The notes under the pieces are model-generated. The model ran no database searches, had not been told where the DNA came from, and worked only from the letters and a program-made list of their open reading frames with translations. Made by a program: the position numbers and the translations under genes. From Melioribacter roseus P3M-2 (GTDB lineage Bacteria; Bacteroidota; Ignavibacteria; Ignavibacteriales; Melioribacteraceae), in contig NC_018178.1 in the NCBI RefSeq assembly GCF_000279145.1, forward strand, positions 1,488,001 to 1,552,000: a stretch of DNA of 64,000 nt, in the 5' to 3' direction. Shown piece after piece: positions 44,864 to 54,159 of this stretch. How positions within the stretch are numbered: the first letter of the stretch is position 1; each line of letters opens with the position of its first letter.

Positions 44864-47017
44864 TTACCTTATAAAATTATAATATTGTATTCCTTCAATT
44901 ACGCCGGCGGCATACGGTTTGCTTGCAAAGTAAATGCGCCTTCTGCCTATGAGTTTTTCGAGTTCTTTCGAATAATTTGCCACAACCACGCCGAGTAGTT
45001 CGCCTCGCAGCATATCCTCGTCGTTGCCAGAATCTCCCGCTACAAGAATCGAGTCGTAGGGAATATTCCATCTGTATCCGATGTATCTTACCGCTCTTCC
45101 TTTGCTCGCCCTGACGGGAAGGATATCGAGAAATTGTTCGTGGCTTACAATTATATTGGCTTTCAGTTTATTGCTCGTCAACGCTTCCATGATTTCATCA
45201 GGATTAAATTTAGTCGTGTCGATATAATAACTGATTTTATATTTCCTTTGATTTTCTTCTTCCTGATATGTCAGATAATCGAAATCTTTCAACGTTTCTA
45301 CTATTTTATCTCTTTTCCACTGGTAATCGATATGAGCCGCCCAACCGGTTCCGAACGTATAACCTTCGTCGCTTTTGTAGTGAATTTCGGAGCCGACCGA
45401 CGAAATAATAAAGTCGGGCATAACAATATCGTTTTCTTTCAGAATCGAGACTGCCGAATCGACGCTTCGACCGGTAGCGACGCCGAAACCGATATAAGAA
45501 TGAACGGATTTGAGCAGGTCGTTCAATTCGCGCGTCGATTTTTCGTCTCCCAATAATGTATCGTCGATATCGAGAATAATTAATTTGTCGAAATTAAAGA
45601 GACGTTTTCCGGTTTCCGACATAACTTTGTTGAAATTATTGCCGTTGTGAACCAGTTCATTGATAATGTTCAAATACTTTTCGGTATGAGCGTCCCAGGA
45701 GTAAAAATGTTTGACTCGGTTTATTCCGTTGTTGGAGAATGTTTCCCATTTCGATTCGTCGTTAAGGATTGTCAGAAGGGCGTTTGAAATGTTGTCCGGA
45801 TTATGGACGTCAACCAGCAAGCCGTTTTGAAGATTATGGATTATATCGCGAGGTCCGCCGTCGTCTGTGGCTACTACGGGCAAACCGCTTGCGGCGGCTT
45901 CGATTAGCGTAAGTCCGAAAGGCTCGTTGAATGCAGAATTGACAAAGACGCCTCTGCTTTCGGCTGCTATTCTGTATAGTTCCGGCACCTCATGCTCAAA
46001 GTCGTGCTTTTTGGGAATCGCCATTTTGCCGTAAAGATTGTATTTATCCATCAGGAGGAGCATATCGGTCAATACTTCCCGTTCGATGTCGGGCATTTGA
46101 GTAATGTCCTTTCTGATGCCCGCAAAGACGGCAAGATTGGCTTTATGCTGAAGTTCTTCGGAACGACCGTAAGCTTCGATTAACCCTGTTATGTTTTTCC
46201 TTTTTTCCGGTCGGCAAAGAGAAAGTATAATCGGTTTGTTCATATTCGTAAAAAATTTCCATAACTCGTTTCTTATACCGTCCCGGATTTTTTGGGATTC
46301 TTCGTCCCACTCGCGCTTTTCGTTGTAAGGATGAAATTTTGACAAATCGACGCTGGGCGGAATTACAACAAACTTCTCTCTGTTGAAATTATGGTAGAGT
46401 TTATATTGTTCTTCGATTTCCTGATTGGTGCTCGTAATAATTTTATCGGCATAGAGAATAATCTGTTCTTCGGCTTCTATTCTTCTTTGAATTTTATATC
46501 TTCTGTTAATTTCTTCGTAAGTCATACCTTCCTGCAGAAGATTGTTCAATTTGTTTATGCCGAGGGAGTGACCGGTGTGAATAAACGGAATTCCGAAAAA
46601 TTTGGTCAATTCTGCGCATGCGTAACCCGCGTCGGCATAATGGCTGTGTATTATATCGGGTAAAACGCCTCTTGATTTTATATATTTAATCGACTTGTCG
46701 ACGAATTCTTCGAGGTGCTCCCACAATTGTTCTTTCCGAAGGTATTTCTGACCGCCGCACCGGATACGGATTATACTGAGTTTATCGTTTATAATTTCTT
46801 CTGTTTCTGCGTAGTCCTGAGATAATTCTTTGTCGTTAATAAAGCGTGTAACAATTTCGACTCTTTCGATTTCATCGCGTCGACTGATCGATTTTGCCAA
46901 TTCGAGTACATATTTGGTTTGACCGCCGGTGTCGGCGTCGCGGCCCAATTCGAGGTCGTGCCCTCTTATTAATCCGTGAATATTGTATAGTTGTACGTAA
47001 AGCTTTTTTTTAGCCAT
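44864..47017 (-). CDS. Sucrose-phosphate synthase fused to sucrose-phosphatase
   Basis: With start ATG 47017 (MAKKKLYVQLYNIHGL), this 717-residue protein joins a GT4 sucrose-phosphate synthase (about 1-470) to a HAD-type sucrose-6-phosphatase (about 480-717). The first part has GRDADTGGQTKYVLELA and SLCRPEKRKNITGLIEAYG, plus NEPFGLTLIEAAASGLP. The second part starts with LIILDIDDTLLGDEKS (nucleophile Asp near 484) and ends with ILVAGDSGNDEDML. It makes sucrose from NDP-glucose and fructose-6-phosphate, removing the phosphate in the same protein. The upstream 41 codons of the longer frame overlap the fructokinase gene and lack a good start. Confidence 0.92.
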   Translation of the reverse strand: MAKKKLYVQLYNIHGLIRGHDLELGRDADTGGQTKYVLELAKSISRRDEIERVEIVTRFINDKELSQDYAETEEIINDKLSIIRIRCGGQKYLRKEQLWEHLEEFVDKSIKYIKSRGVLPDIIHSHYADAGYACAELTKFFGIPFIHTGHSLGINKLNNLLQEGMTYEEINRRYKIQRRIEAEEQIILYADKIITSTNQEIEEQYKLYHNFNREKFVVIPPSVDLSKFHPYNEKREWDEESQKIRDGIRNELWKFFTNMNKPIILSLCRPEKRKNITGLIEAYGRSEELQHKANLAVFAGIRKDITQMPDIEREVLTDMLLLMDKYNLYGKMAIPKKHDFEHEVPELYRIAAESRGVFVNSAFNEPFGLTLIEAAASGLPVVATDDGGPRDIIHNLQNGLLVDVHNPDNISNALLTILNDESKWETFSNNGINRVKHFYSWDAHTEKYLNIINELVHNGNNFNKVMSETGKRLFNFDKLIILDIDDTLLGDEKSTRELNDLLKSVHSYIGFGVATGRSVDSAVSILKENDIVMPDFIISSVGSEIHYKSDEGYTFGTGWAAHIDYQWKRDKIVETLKDFDYLTYQEEENQRKYKISYYIDTTKFNPDEIMEALTSNKLKANIIVSHEQFLDILPVRASKGRAVRYIGYRWNIPYDSILVAGDSGNDEDMLRGELLGVVVANYSKELEKLIGRRRIYFASKPYAAGVIEGIQYYNFIR

Positions 47018-47021
47018 TTTT

Positions 47022-47912
47022 CTATAATTTGTTTTTGTATTTGTCGTAGAGATTATCGTCTGTCGGAATGGCGCCTTCGATTCCGCAAATATTAGCCGCA
47101 AATTCGTTTGCAATCCGGTTGATTTTTCCGATATCGACACCTTTTAGATAACCGATACAAAGAATAGCCGAAAATGCGTCGCCGGCTCCGACGGTATCGA
47201 CAACTTTTCGCGGCGGGCTTTTATAAAAGTCGAAATTTTCCCCGTCGAATATCAGAGCCCCTTCGGCGCCTTTTGTTACGCAAATCAAATCGATGTCGAA
47301 TTCACGACTCAATAATTCGATAACTTCTTTTTCGCTTCCTTTATATCCGAACATACTTTTTACTTTCAATAGTTCCTCTTCGTTTAATTTGATTGCGTTC
47401 GATACCGTCAGCGATTTTTCTACGAGAGGTTTGGAAAAGAAGTCGTGGCGCAGATTCAAATCGCAAAAGAATTTCAGCGAGTCGATTTTGAAAATTTCTT
47501 CGAGAGTGTTTCGCGATGCGGTGCTGCGTTGAGCCAATGTTCCGAAATACAATAATTCCGTTTCTTCTTCGAGCATTTTTTTTGATTTCTCCGTAAGCTT
47601 CAAAAAATCGTAACTGCATTCAGGTGAAATTGTAAATCGGGGGATTCCGTTTTCGTCGAGTTTAACGTTAACCGTTCCCGTAGGATGCTCTTTGTCGATA
47701 TAAATATAATCGGTATTGAACCCGATGGAATTAAGATAACTTAATATTTCTCTACCGTTTTCGTCATTGCCGAGGCTCGAAATCAAATTTCCTTTGCCCG
47801 AAAGTTTCCACACATGAAATATAAAATTGAAAGGCGCGCCGCCGAGCCGTTTCCTGTCGGGATAGATATCGTATAAGATTTCGCCGAATGCCGTAATCGC
47901 CGGTCTGTTCAT
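47022..47912 (-). CDS. PfkB family fructokinase
   Basis: This 296-residue PfkB sugar kinase begins FGEILYDIYPDRKRLGGAPFN, which has the conserved GGAPFN substrate motif of fructokinases. The C-terminal signature is VDTVGAGDAFSAIL, with the catalytic Asp near 247. It phosphorylates fructose to fructose-6-phosphate, the substrate of the next enzyme. It is the first of three genes on the minus strand, separated by 4 bp each, so its promoter in 47913-48017 probably drives the sucrose operon. Confidence 0.9.
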   Translation of the reverse strand: MNRPAITAFGEILYDIYPDRKRLGGAPFNFIFHVWKLSGKGNLISSLGNDENGREILSYLNSIGFNTDYIYIDKEHPTGTVNVKLDENGIPRFTISPECSYDFLKLTEKSKKMLEEETELLYFGTLAQRSTASRNTLEEIFKIDSLKFFCDLNLRHDFFSKPLVEKSLTVSNAIKLNEEELLKVKSMFGYKGSEKEVIELLSREFDIDLICVTKGAEGALIFDGENFDFYKSPPRKVVDTVGAGDAFSAILCIGYLKGVDIGKINRIANEFAANICGIEGAIPTDDNLYDKYKNKL

Positions 47913-48017
47913 TGTGCGCCCTGTTTTGAAAAAAGTTAATATAAAATAAAAAATTATCGTTTATATACAAATTGAGGGAAAGAGGTTTGACCATTAATTA
48001 GGATATTTTGTAAGTTA

Positions 48018-48620
48018 TTGATCAAAAAAAGGGAAATAGATGAGCAAGAAAAAACAGTTGCGGAAACAGTTGCAAAGATTCCTAAATATTTCAATCCGTG
48101 GCATCATGTGGAATACGGACAAAACGCCCCTGCAGTTGTAAACGCAATAATTGAAATTCCGCAGGGTTCCAAGGCAAAATACGAACTCGACAAAAATAGC
48201 GGTCTTCTTAAACTCGACCGAGTCCTTTTCTCGGCGGTCTACTATCCTGCAAATTACGGTTTTTTGCCTCAGACACTGAGCGACGACGGCGACCCGCTCG
48301 ATATTTTGGTGCTCTCTTCGATCGACGTCGACCCGATGTGTATAATCGAATCGAAAGTTATCGGCATGATGCGAATGGTCGACGAGGATGAAATCGACGA
48401 TAAGATTATTGCCGTTGCCAATAACGATATTTCATTCAATCATATTACCGACATTAAACACCTGCCTCCCCATACTACTATTCAATTGAGGAGGTTTTTC
48501 GAAGATTACAAAAAGCTGGAACACAAACACGTAGTAGTCGAAAGATTTTACGGAAAATCGGAAGCCTATAAGATTATCAGACAGTCGATTAAAAAATACA
48601 AGAAAGAATTCGAATTATAA
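48018..48620 (+). CDS. ppa: Inorganic pyrophosphatase
   Basis: This 200-residue family I soluble pyrophosphatase hydrolyses PPi to phosphate. It has the signature DDGDPLDILV (about 88-97), AKYELDKNSGLL and YPANYGFLPQTL. The start is odd. The frame opens with TTG 48018 and a weak ribosome site. The well-placed ATG at 48040, with AAAAGGG upstream, lies one frame off; one extra A in the A6 run at 48049-48054 would join it to the enzyme frame (MSKKKTVAETVAK...). It converges with the permease gene, overlapping it by 6 bp. Confidence 0.93.
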   Translation: MIKKREIDEQEKTVAETVAKIPKYFNPWHHVEYGQNAPAVVNAIIEIPQGSKAKYELDKNSGLLKLDRVLFSAVYYPANYGFLPQTLSDDGDPLDILVLSSIDVDPMCIIESKVIGMMRMVDEDEIDDKIIAVANNDISFNHITDIKHLPPHTTIQLRRFFEDYKKLEHKHVVVERFYGKSEAYKIIRQSIKKYKKEFEL

Positions 48621-50018
48621 TTTTTTGCTTCTGTATTTCGAATAGAAGTAAAAGGGGAGCCCGCTGAACACTAGAATTAGTCCGAGCATTGCATTCTCGG
48701 TGTCGGAAGTCAGCGTTGCAATAAGATAATACGAGGCAAAAAGTAGAAAGATTATCGGCGTATACGGATATCCCCACACTTTATAAGGTCTTTTGACGTC
48801 GGGAAATTTTTTCCTCATTACGAAGACGCCGTAGGCGCCCAGCAGATAGAAAAGCCAGGAGGCAAACATAACATAGTCGGTAATCGTATCGAAAGTTCCG
48901 GATAAAACAAGAACGCACGACCAGATTCCCTGAACAATCAGAGATACGTGAGGCGTGCCGAATCTGGGATGAACTTTACCGAGCGAGTCGAAAAAAAGTT
49001 TCGATTTCGACATTGCAAACGGCACGCGCGCTGTTGCGAGGATGCTGCCGTTCAGAGCGCCGAAAGTGGATATGATTACGATAAGAGAAATCAAATTGCC
49101 TCCGAAATTACCGAACACTTTTTCCGCTGCGGACGCGGCTACAAGAGGCGAATTTGCCATCTCCGATATCGGCATCACATAGAGGTATGCTATGTTGATC
49201 AATACGTAAACTCCTATTACAATCAACACTCCGAACAACAAACCGAGCGGCACATTACGGTTTGCATTTTTTACTTCGCCGGAAACAAATGTAATGTTGT
49301 TCCATGCGTCGTATGCCCAGAAAGCGCCGGCAAAAGACAAACCGATCAAGCTGAATAAATTGCGCGATGTGGATTCCGGCAACTGAAATCCCGAATAAAC
49401 ATTCGATATGCTTCCGTTTCCGAGTAAAATTAAAAGGAGCGAGAATATGACGATTATGCCGATTTTAATGTAGGTAACGACCGTTTGCAACGAGCCGCCG
49501 GTTATAACTCCGATGTAGTTGATTCCGGTTAAAAATATAATTGCCGCAATGGCGACCGATTTTGTGCCGAAGTCGAAAAAAGGATAAATTTTTCCGGCAA
49601 GCGGAATCGTAAAATAAAATTGCTGCCATGCCGCCGGCAGTTCGAAATAGTTTACGAAATATCCGACATACTCGGCAAACACGTAAGCAATTGCAGCCTG
49701 GCTGCCGGTTTGAATTACGGAAAGAATCGACCAGCCGTAGAGATACGACGTAAAATCGCCGTACATCTTTTTAAAATAAATATACTGACCGCCGGTGTCG
49801 TCGAACATTCCCGCCATCTCGGCATTGATAAAAGCTCCGATCAGAGTTATCAATCCGGCAGCTATCCAGACCAGAATCAGGAGTTCGGGCGAGCCTAATT
49901 GCTGAGCCATTGTGGAGGGTTTTCGGAAAATTCCCGAACCGATCATCGAGCCTGCTACAATCATAACGGCGGCAGTTAGAGAAAGTCCGCGTATCAGCTC
50001 GGTTCGGGTCTGTTTCAT
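48615..50018 (-). CDS. APC family amino acid permease
   Basis: This 467-residue protein has about 12 membrane helices and the APC signature: AAVMIVAGSMIGSGIFRKPS in the first helix and GLSFAGAFWAYDAWNNITFV around helix 6, like L-type amino acid transporters. It imports or exchanges amino acids; the substrate is not predictable. The stop codon overlaps the pyrophosphatase stop by 6 bp. Confidence 0.9.
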   Translation of the reverse strand: MKQTRTELIRGLSLTAAVMIVAGSMIGSGIFRKPSTMAQQLGSPELLILVWIAAGLITLIGAFINAEMAGMFDDTGGQYIYFKKMYGDFTSYLYGWSILSVIQTGSQAAIAYVFAEYVGYFVNYFELPAAWQQFYFTIPLAGKIYPFFDFGTKSVAIAAIIFLTGINYIGVITGGSLQTVVTYIKIGIIVIFSLLLILLGNGSISNVYSGFQLPESTSRNLFSLIGLSFAGAFWAYDAWNNITFVSGEVKNANRNVPLGLLFGVLIVIGVYVLINIAYLYVMPISEMANSPLVAASAAEKVFGNFGGNLISLIVIISTFGALNGSILATARVPFAMSKSKLFFDSLGKVHPRFGTPHVSLIVQGIWSCVLVLSGTFDTITDYVMFASWLFYLLGAYGVFVMRKKFPDVKRPYKVWGYPYTPIIFLLFASYYLIATLTSDTENAMLGLILVFSGLPFYFYSKYRSKKL

Positions 50019-50192
50019 TCTATGCTATTTTTCCCAATTTTGATTACTCAAAAAAATAAAATAAGAGTTCAAATCCAAAAGGAAAAACTTTTCGATTAAT
50101 CGATATAATTTATTAGATTACTCTCCAAAATTTTCAAAATCCGATATTATCCTCGAAATATTTGAGAAAACAGACCAAAACGGAGATTTACT

Positions 50193-52394
50193 GTGGAAAC
50201 ATACCTGATATTTATAATAATACTTTTTGTGCTGGCAATATCCGATTTAATCGTCGGCGTAGCAAACGACGCCGTTAATTTTCTTAATTCGGCCATCGGT
50301 TCCAAAGTCGCTCCCAGGCATATTATATTGATCGTGGCGGGTTTCGGCGTCGTAGTGGGAACTTTGTTTTCCAGCGGCATGATGGAAGTAGCCCGTAAGG
50401 CTATCTTTCACCCCGAAATGTTCTACTTCAGCGACGTTATGACTATCTTCGTAGCCGTTATGTTTACCGACGTCATTTTGCTCGATATGTACAATACTTT
50501 CGGAATACCGACTTCCACAACCGTATCTCTCATATCGGGTCTCTTGGGCGGAAGTCTTGCCGTCTCGTTTATAAAAATTTCGGAGGCGGGACAGAGCATA
50601 AATGAAATCGGAAATTATATAAATACAGCGCGCGTGTCGGGTATCTTTTCGGCAATATTTTTATCGGTGCTAATTTCGTTTATCGCCGGCTCCGTAATAC
50701 AATTTATATCGCGTTTGATTTTCACTTTCGACTATAAAGAAAGATTCAGAAAATACGGCGCCATCTGGGGCGCTCTGGCTTTGACCGCAATTACTTATTT
50801 TATCTTTATCAAAGGAGCCAAAGGCACAGCGTTTCTCTCAAAAGAAGACGTCGATTGGATTTTATCCCACACCAAAACCGTATTGCTGACAAGCGTAATA
50901 TTCTGGACGGTCGTTTTTCAATTGCTTCTCTGGTTTACGAAGATTAACATTCTCAAACCGATTGTGTTAATCGGAACATTTTCGCTGGCGTTGGCGTTTG
51001 CGGCAAACGATCTTGTTAATTTTATCGGCGTGCCGCTGGCGGGTTTGAATTCGTATCAGATAGCTTCGATGAGCGAAAACCCTTTGAGTATGACGATGGA
51101 AGCTTTGAAAGAGCCGGTCAAAGCAAATACGGTCATTCTTATTCTTTCCGGTTTTATTATGATTGGAACGTTGTGGCTCAATAAAAAAGCCCGCTCTGTT
51201 ACGAAAACGGAGATTAACCTGGGCAGACAGTTCGAAGGATACGAAAAATTCGAATCGTCGGCTCTCGCCAGAAACATTGTGAGGATCGGTTTGAATGCGA
51301 GTTATACAATTAAAAAAATAATACCGAAGAAATACCTTAAAAAACTGGATAAACGGTTCGACGTCAACAAAGCCGAATACATGAAGTTGAAGAAGAAGGA
51401 GCGACCCGCATTCGATTATATCCGCGCTACCGTAAATCTGATGGTCGCTAGCAGTCTTATTTCCGTGGCCACTTCTTATAAACTTCCCCTTTCGACCACT
51501 TATGTAACTTTTATGGTTGCAATGGCTACTTCCTTTGCCGATAAAGCTTGGGGACGCGACAGCGCCGTCTATCGCGTTAACGGCGTTTTAACCGTTATTG
51601 CAGGCTGGATTTTTACGGCATTTATTGCGGTTGCAATAAGCGCCACTCTTGCGACATTGATTTATTACGGCGGAGTTGCGGCGGTAATTATAATCTTTGC
51701 GCTTGTAGCCGTTTCGATTGTGCGCACAAATCTGCTCCATCGCAAGAGAGAAAAGAAAGTCAAAAAAGTTGAAGAATCGCTGCTCGAAGAAGAGAAGGCT
51801 TTCCTGTCGAATTCCTTCAAAGAAGATCTCGGCAACTATCTGAAAAATGTCGATAAAATATACTCCAACATCTGCTCAGGTCTCTCGGCTGAAAAAAGGA
51901 ATAAATTGAAAAAATCGAAAAAGCAGACCAAGGAGCTGGAAGAAGAAAGCGCGGTTTTGATTAATAAACTGTTATACAGCGCTCAGTTTGTCGACGGGCT
52001 GGAAGATAATGTCGAGTTCGGAAAAACAGTAACTGCAATTGGCGACGCAGCCCAGAATTTGCGGGATATCGCCAAGGAAGCTTTCGAGCATATCGATAAC
52101 AATCACTCGGGTCTTATTAAAGAACAAATAGACGATTTGAAAGAGTTAAAGGACGCGCTCGAATCGGTTGTCAAAGCATTCGACCTGGAAAAGAAGAAGA
52201 ATTTTAACGACAGATATGAAAAAGCGAAGGATTTGATACGCAAACTCGACAAAAATCAGATTAAATACATCAAGCAGGGAAAATTGAAAGCAAGAACAAA
52301 CCTTCTGTTCCTTAATATTATTTTTAAGACGGAAGACATTCTCGACAATCTGAAAGCAATTAACGAATTTCTGAAAAACGGCGAGAAAAAATAA
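50193..52394 (+). CDS. PiT family inorganic phosphate transporter with PhoU-like tail
   Basis: This 733-residue protein has an N-terminal PiT transporter. The duplicated signature appears as GVANDAVNFLNSAIGS (about 20-35) and AANDLVNFIGVPLAG (near 270). The C-terminal 200 residues (about 530-733) are cytoplasmic, highly charged and helical, like a PhoU-related domain (LRDIAKEAFEHIDNNH). It is likely a sodium- or proton-driven phosphate importer, with the tail as a regulatory module, a combination found in other bacteria. Start is GTG with GGAG upstream. The pyrophosphatase gene two genes away may share a phosphate theme, but no operon links them. Confidence 0.9.
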   Translation: METYLIFIIILFVLAISDLIVGVANDAVNFLNSAIGSKVAPRHIILIVAGFGVVVGTLFSSGMMEVARKAIFHPEMFYFSDVMTIFVAVMFTDVILLDMYNTFGIPTSTTVSLISGLLGGSLAVSFIKISEAGQSINEIGNYINTARVSGIFSAIFLSVLISFIAGSVIQFISRLIFTFDYKERFRKYGAIWGALALTAITYFIFIKGAKGTAFLSKEDVDWILSHTKTVLLTSVIFWTVVFQLLLWFTKINILKPIVLIGTFSLALAFAANDLVNFIGVPLAGLNSYQIASMSENPLSMTMEALKEPVKANTVILILSGFIMIGTLWLNKKARSVTKTEINLGRQFEGYEKFESSALARNIVRIGLNASYTIKKIIPKKYLKKLDKRFDVNKAEYMKLKKKERPAFDYIRATVNLMVASSLISVATSYKLPLSTTYVTFMVAMATSFADKAWGRDSAVYRVNGVLTVIAGWIFTAFIAVAISATLATLIYYGGVAAVIIIFALVAVSIVRTNLLHRKREKKVKKVEESLLEEEKAFLSNSFKEDLGNYLKNVDKIYSNICSGLSAEKRNKLKKSKKQTKELEEESAVLINKLLYSAQFVDGLEDNVEFGKTVTAIGDAAQNLRDIAKEAFEHIDNNHSGLIKEQIDDLKELKDALESVVKAFDLEKKKNFNDRYEKAKDLIRKLDKNQIKYIKQGKLKARTNLLFLNIIFKTEDILDNLKAINEFLKNGEKK

Positions 52395-52521
52395 ATCGAA
52401 CTAACGGCGTTGAATAAAAAGTAATAATATAGATATAAATATAAAACGATAATATGTCCTGAATAACTTCGGAGAAATTATTGTTAGGTTTGAATTTTTA
52501 AGAAAAAAATCGTAATTAGTA

Positions 52522-52665
52522 ATGGCAAATAAAATTGATAAAGGGCAAATGGAAGCAAATAATCAGAAACTAAACGACGTAGCATTCTATTTCCTGATGG
52601 GAATTCTGAGCGTAAGCGTAGTTTATATTATCGGTTATTTATTATACGATATATTAGTGGCGTAA
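52522..52665 (+). CDS. Small single-pass membrane protein
   Basis: This 47-residue frame starts ATG 52522 (MANKIDKGQMEANNQKLNDV), with a charged N-terminus and one C-terminal membrane helix (FYFLMGILSVSVVYIIGYLLY). The ribosome site is weak. The composition is protein-like, with a hydrophilic head and hydrophobic tail. It lies between the PiT transporter and a secreted protein on the same strand, so it could be a small partner of the transporter. The function is unknown. Confidence 0.5.
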   Translation: MANKIDKGQMEANNQKLNDVAFYFLMGILSVSVVYIIGYLLYDILVA

Positions 52666-52723
52666 ATACCTCTTTCTGAAAATCGAAAATTAATTTCGAT
52701 ATATAAATAAGAAAGGGGTGGAT

Positions 52724-53176
52724 ATGAGGAAGTCAATCGGGTTTCTGTTGATTTTCCTTCTTCCGCTCGGGGCAAATTTCTATTCTCAGGATCTCTCGCT
52801 CTGCGAATTTATCGGTAAGAGCAGCGGCGAAGTCATTAAAAAATTCGGCAAACCAAAATTCCACGACAAAAGCAATCCGGCAATGGAGTGCATTTTCTAC
52901 CAGAACAATAAAGCGCGGATGGCGTTTATTTCCGATAAGGATGGAGTATTTCAAATCCAGGTCGATTTTATGTACAACAACAAAGCCCAGGCAGATAAGG
53001 CTCTCGGCGAATTCCTCGACATGTGCGCTACGAAAAGCCTGGAGGTCGACACTTTGAGCGCTGCGGATTATAAAATTACGGGCAAAGGTATCCGGATGGA
53101 ACTGAGCATGTTTAATAATACATATACGAAAAAGTACGAAATCAAATTCAAAGCCGAGAAAACAGCCTGGAATTAA
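52724..53176 (+). CDS. Secreted protein of unknown function
   Basis: Starting at ATG 52724 with GAAAGGGG upstream, this 150-residue protein has a signal peptide (to about residue 21, ending NFYSQ). The mature part is small, alpha/beta-like and has two or three cysteines (SLCEFIGK, MECIFYQ, DMCATK). I do not recognise the family. It overlaps the 3' end of the convergent dehydrogenase gene by 4 bp. Confidence 0.7.
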   Translation: MRKSIGFLLIFLLPLGANFYSQDLSLCEFIGKSSGEVIKKFGKPKFHDKSNPAMECIFYQNNKARMAFISDKDGVFQIQVDFMYNNKAQADKALGEFLDMCATKSLEVDTLSAADYKITGKGIRMELSMFNNTYTKKYEIKFKAEKTAWN

Positions 53177-54000
53177 ACGACTATTTTAATGCCCGTAGCC
53201 TTTTCAATCATCTCGCAGCTGACGTCCCATAATTTTTTTCTCAAGCTTTCGTCGTAGCAGACCGACGAGGGACGCGCTTGTTTTTTATCGATAAAATAAG
53301 CGCCGGATATATTTGCTACTTCTTCAGAATCTGCAAGATAAACCGAAGTTTCAGCTCCTTTTTCGAGAGTATCTCCTTTAATACTGAAACCAGCGCGCAA
53401 CAGTTTGGTGTCGATTACGCCGGGGTGCAGCGCGTTTACCGTAATTTGTTTCTTGTTCTTTAAGCGATTGGCAAGTTCGATTGTAAAAATGATATTCGCC
53501 AGCTTCGACAGGGCGTAAGCGCCGTACGGATCGTAAAGGATTTCCGCATTGAGATTGTTCCAATCGAGCTTTCCGTTTTGATGAGCGATTGAACTGACGT
53601 TGATTATTCTGCCCGGTTCCGCGATGGCGTCCAATAGCAGCCAGGTCAATAACATATGAGCCAGATGATTCACCGCAAAAGTTAATTCGTAGCCGTCCTC
53701 TGTCAATGTTTTTTTCTGAGAATAAACCCCTGCATTATTGATCAATACGTTTATATGCGGATAGTTTTGTTTGATTTCGTCGCTCAGTTTTACAACGTTA
53801 CGGAGGGAAGAGAAATCCGCTCCAATACCGTCGATATTAACTTTTGAATATTTCCTCGTAAGTTCTCCGACAGTCGCGTCGATACGGTTCCGGTTGCGAC
53901 CGTGAATAATTATATGATGACCTCTTTTTGCCAACTCGTCGGCGGTTTGTTTTCCGATTCCGTCGGTTGAACCCGTAATAAGTATTGTCTTTCCGCTCAT
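53173..54000 (-). CDS. Short-chain dehydrogenase/reductase
   Basis: This 275-residue enzyme has the classical SDR cofactor motif TGSTDGIGKQTADELAKRG (Gly-rich loop at about 7-14), the structural NNAGVYS motif (near 88-94) and the catalytic Ser and Tyr-x3-Lys in INVSSIAHQNG and YGAYALSKLAN. It resembles retinol-dehydrogenase-like SDRs and uses NAD(P)H; the substrate is unknown. It is a single gene. Confidence 0.9.
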   Translation of the reverse strand: MSGKTILITGSTDGIGKQTADELAKRGHHIIIHGRNRNRIDATVGELTRKYSKVNIDGIGADFSSLRNVVKLSDEIKQNYPHINVLINNAGVYSQKKTLTEDGYELTFAVNHLAHMLLTWLLLDAIAEPGRIINVSSIAHQNGKLDWNNLNAEILYDPYGAYALSKLANIIFTIELANRLKNKKQITVNALHPGVIDTKLLRAGFSIKGDTLEKGAETSVYLADSEEVANISGAYFIDKKQARPSSVCYDESLRKKLWDVSCEMIEKATGIKIVV

Positions 54001-54159
54001 ATTTTGCCGCTGTTTATTTTAAATGCAAATATAATAAGTTATCAGGACAATATATCTTCATGGAGAAAAAATTTTTATTAAATTCGGTAAGCGAAATAAA
54101 GAGATAATTTTGTATTTTTAATAAGACAATAATATTCTTTTCTCTAAGATGGTGAAGTT

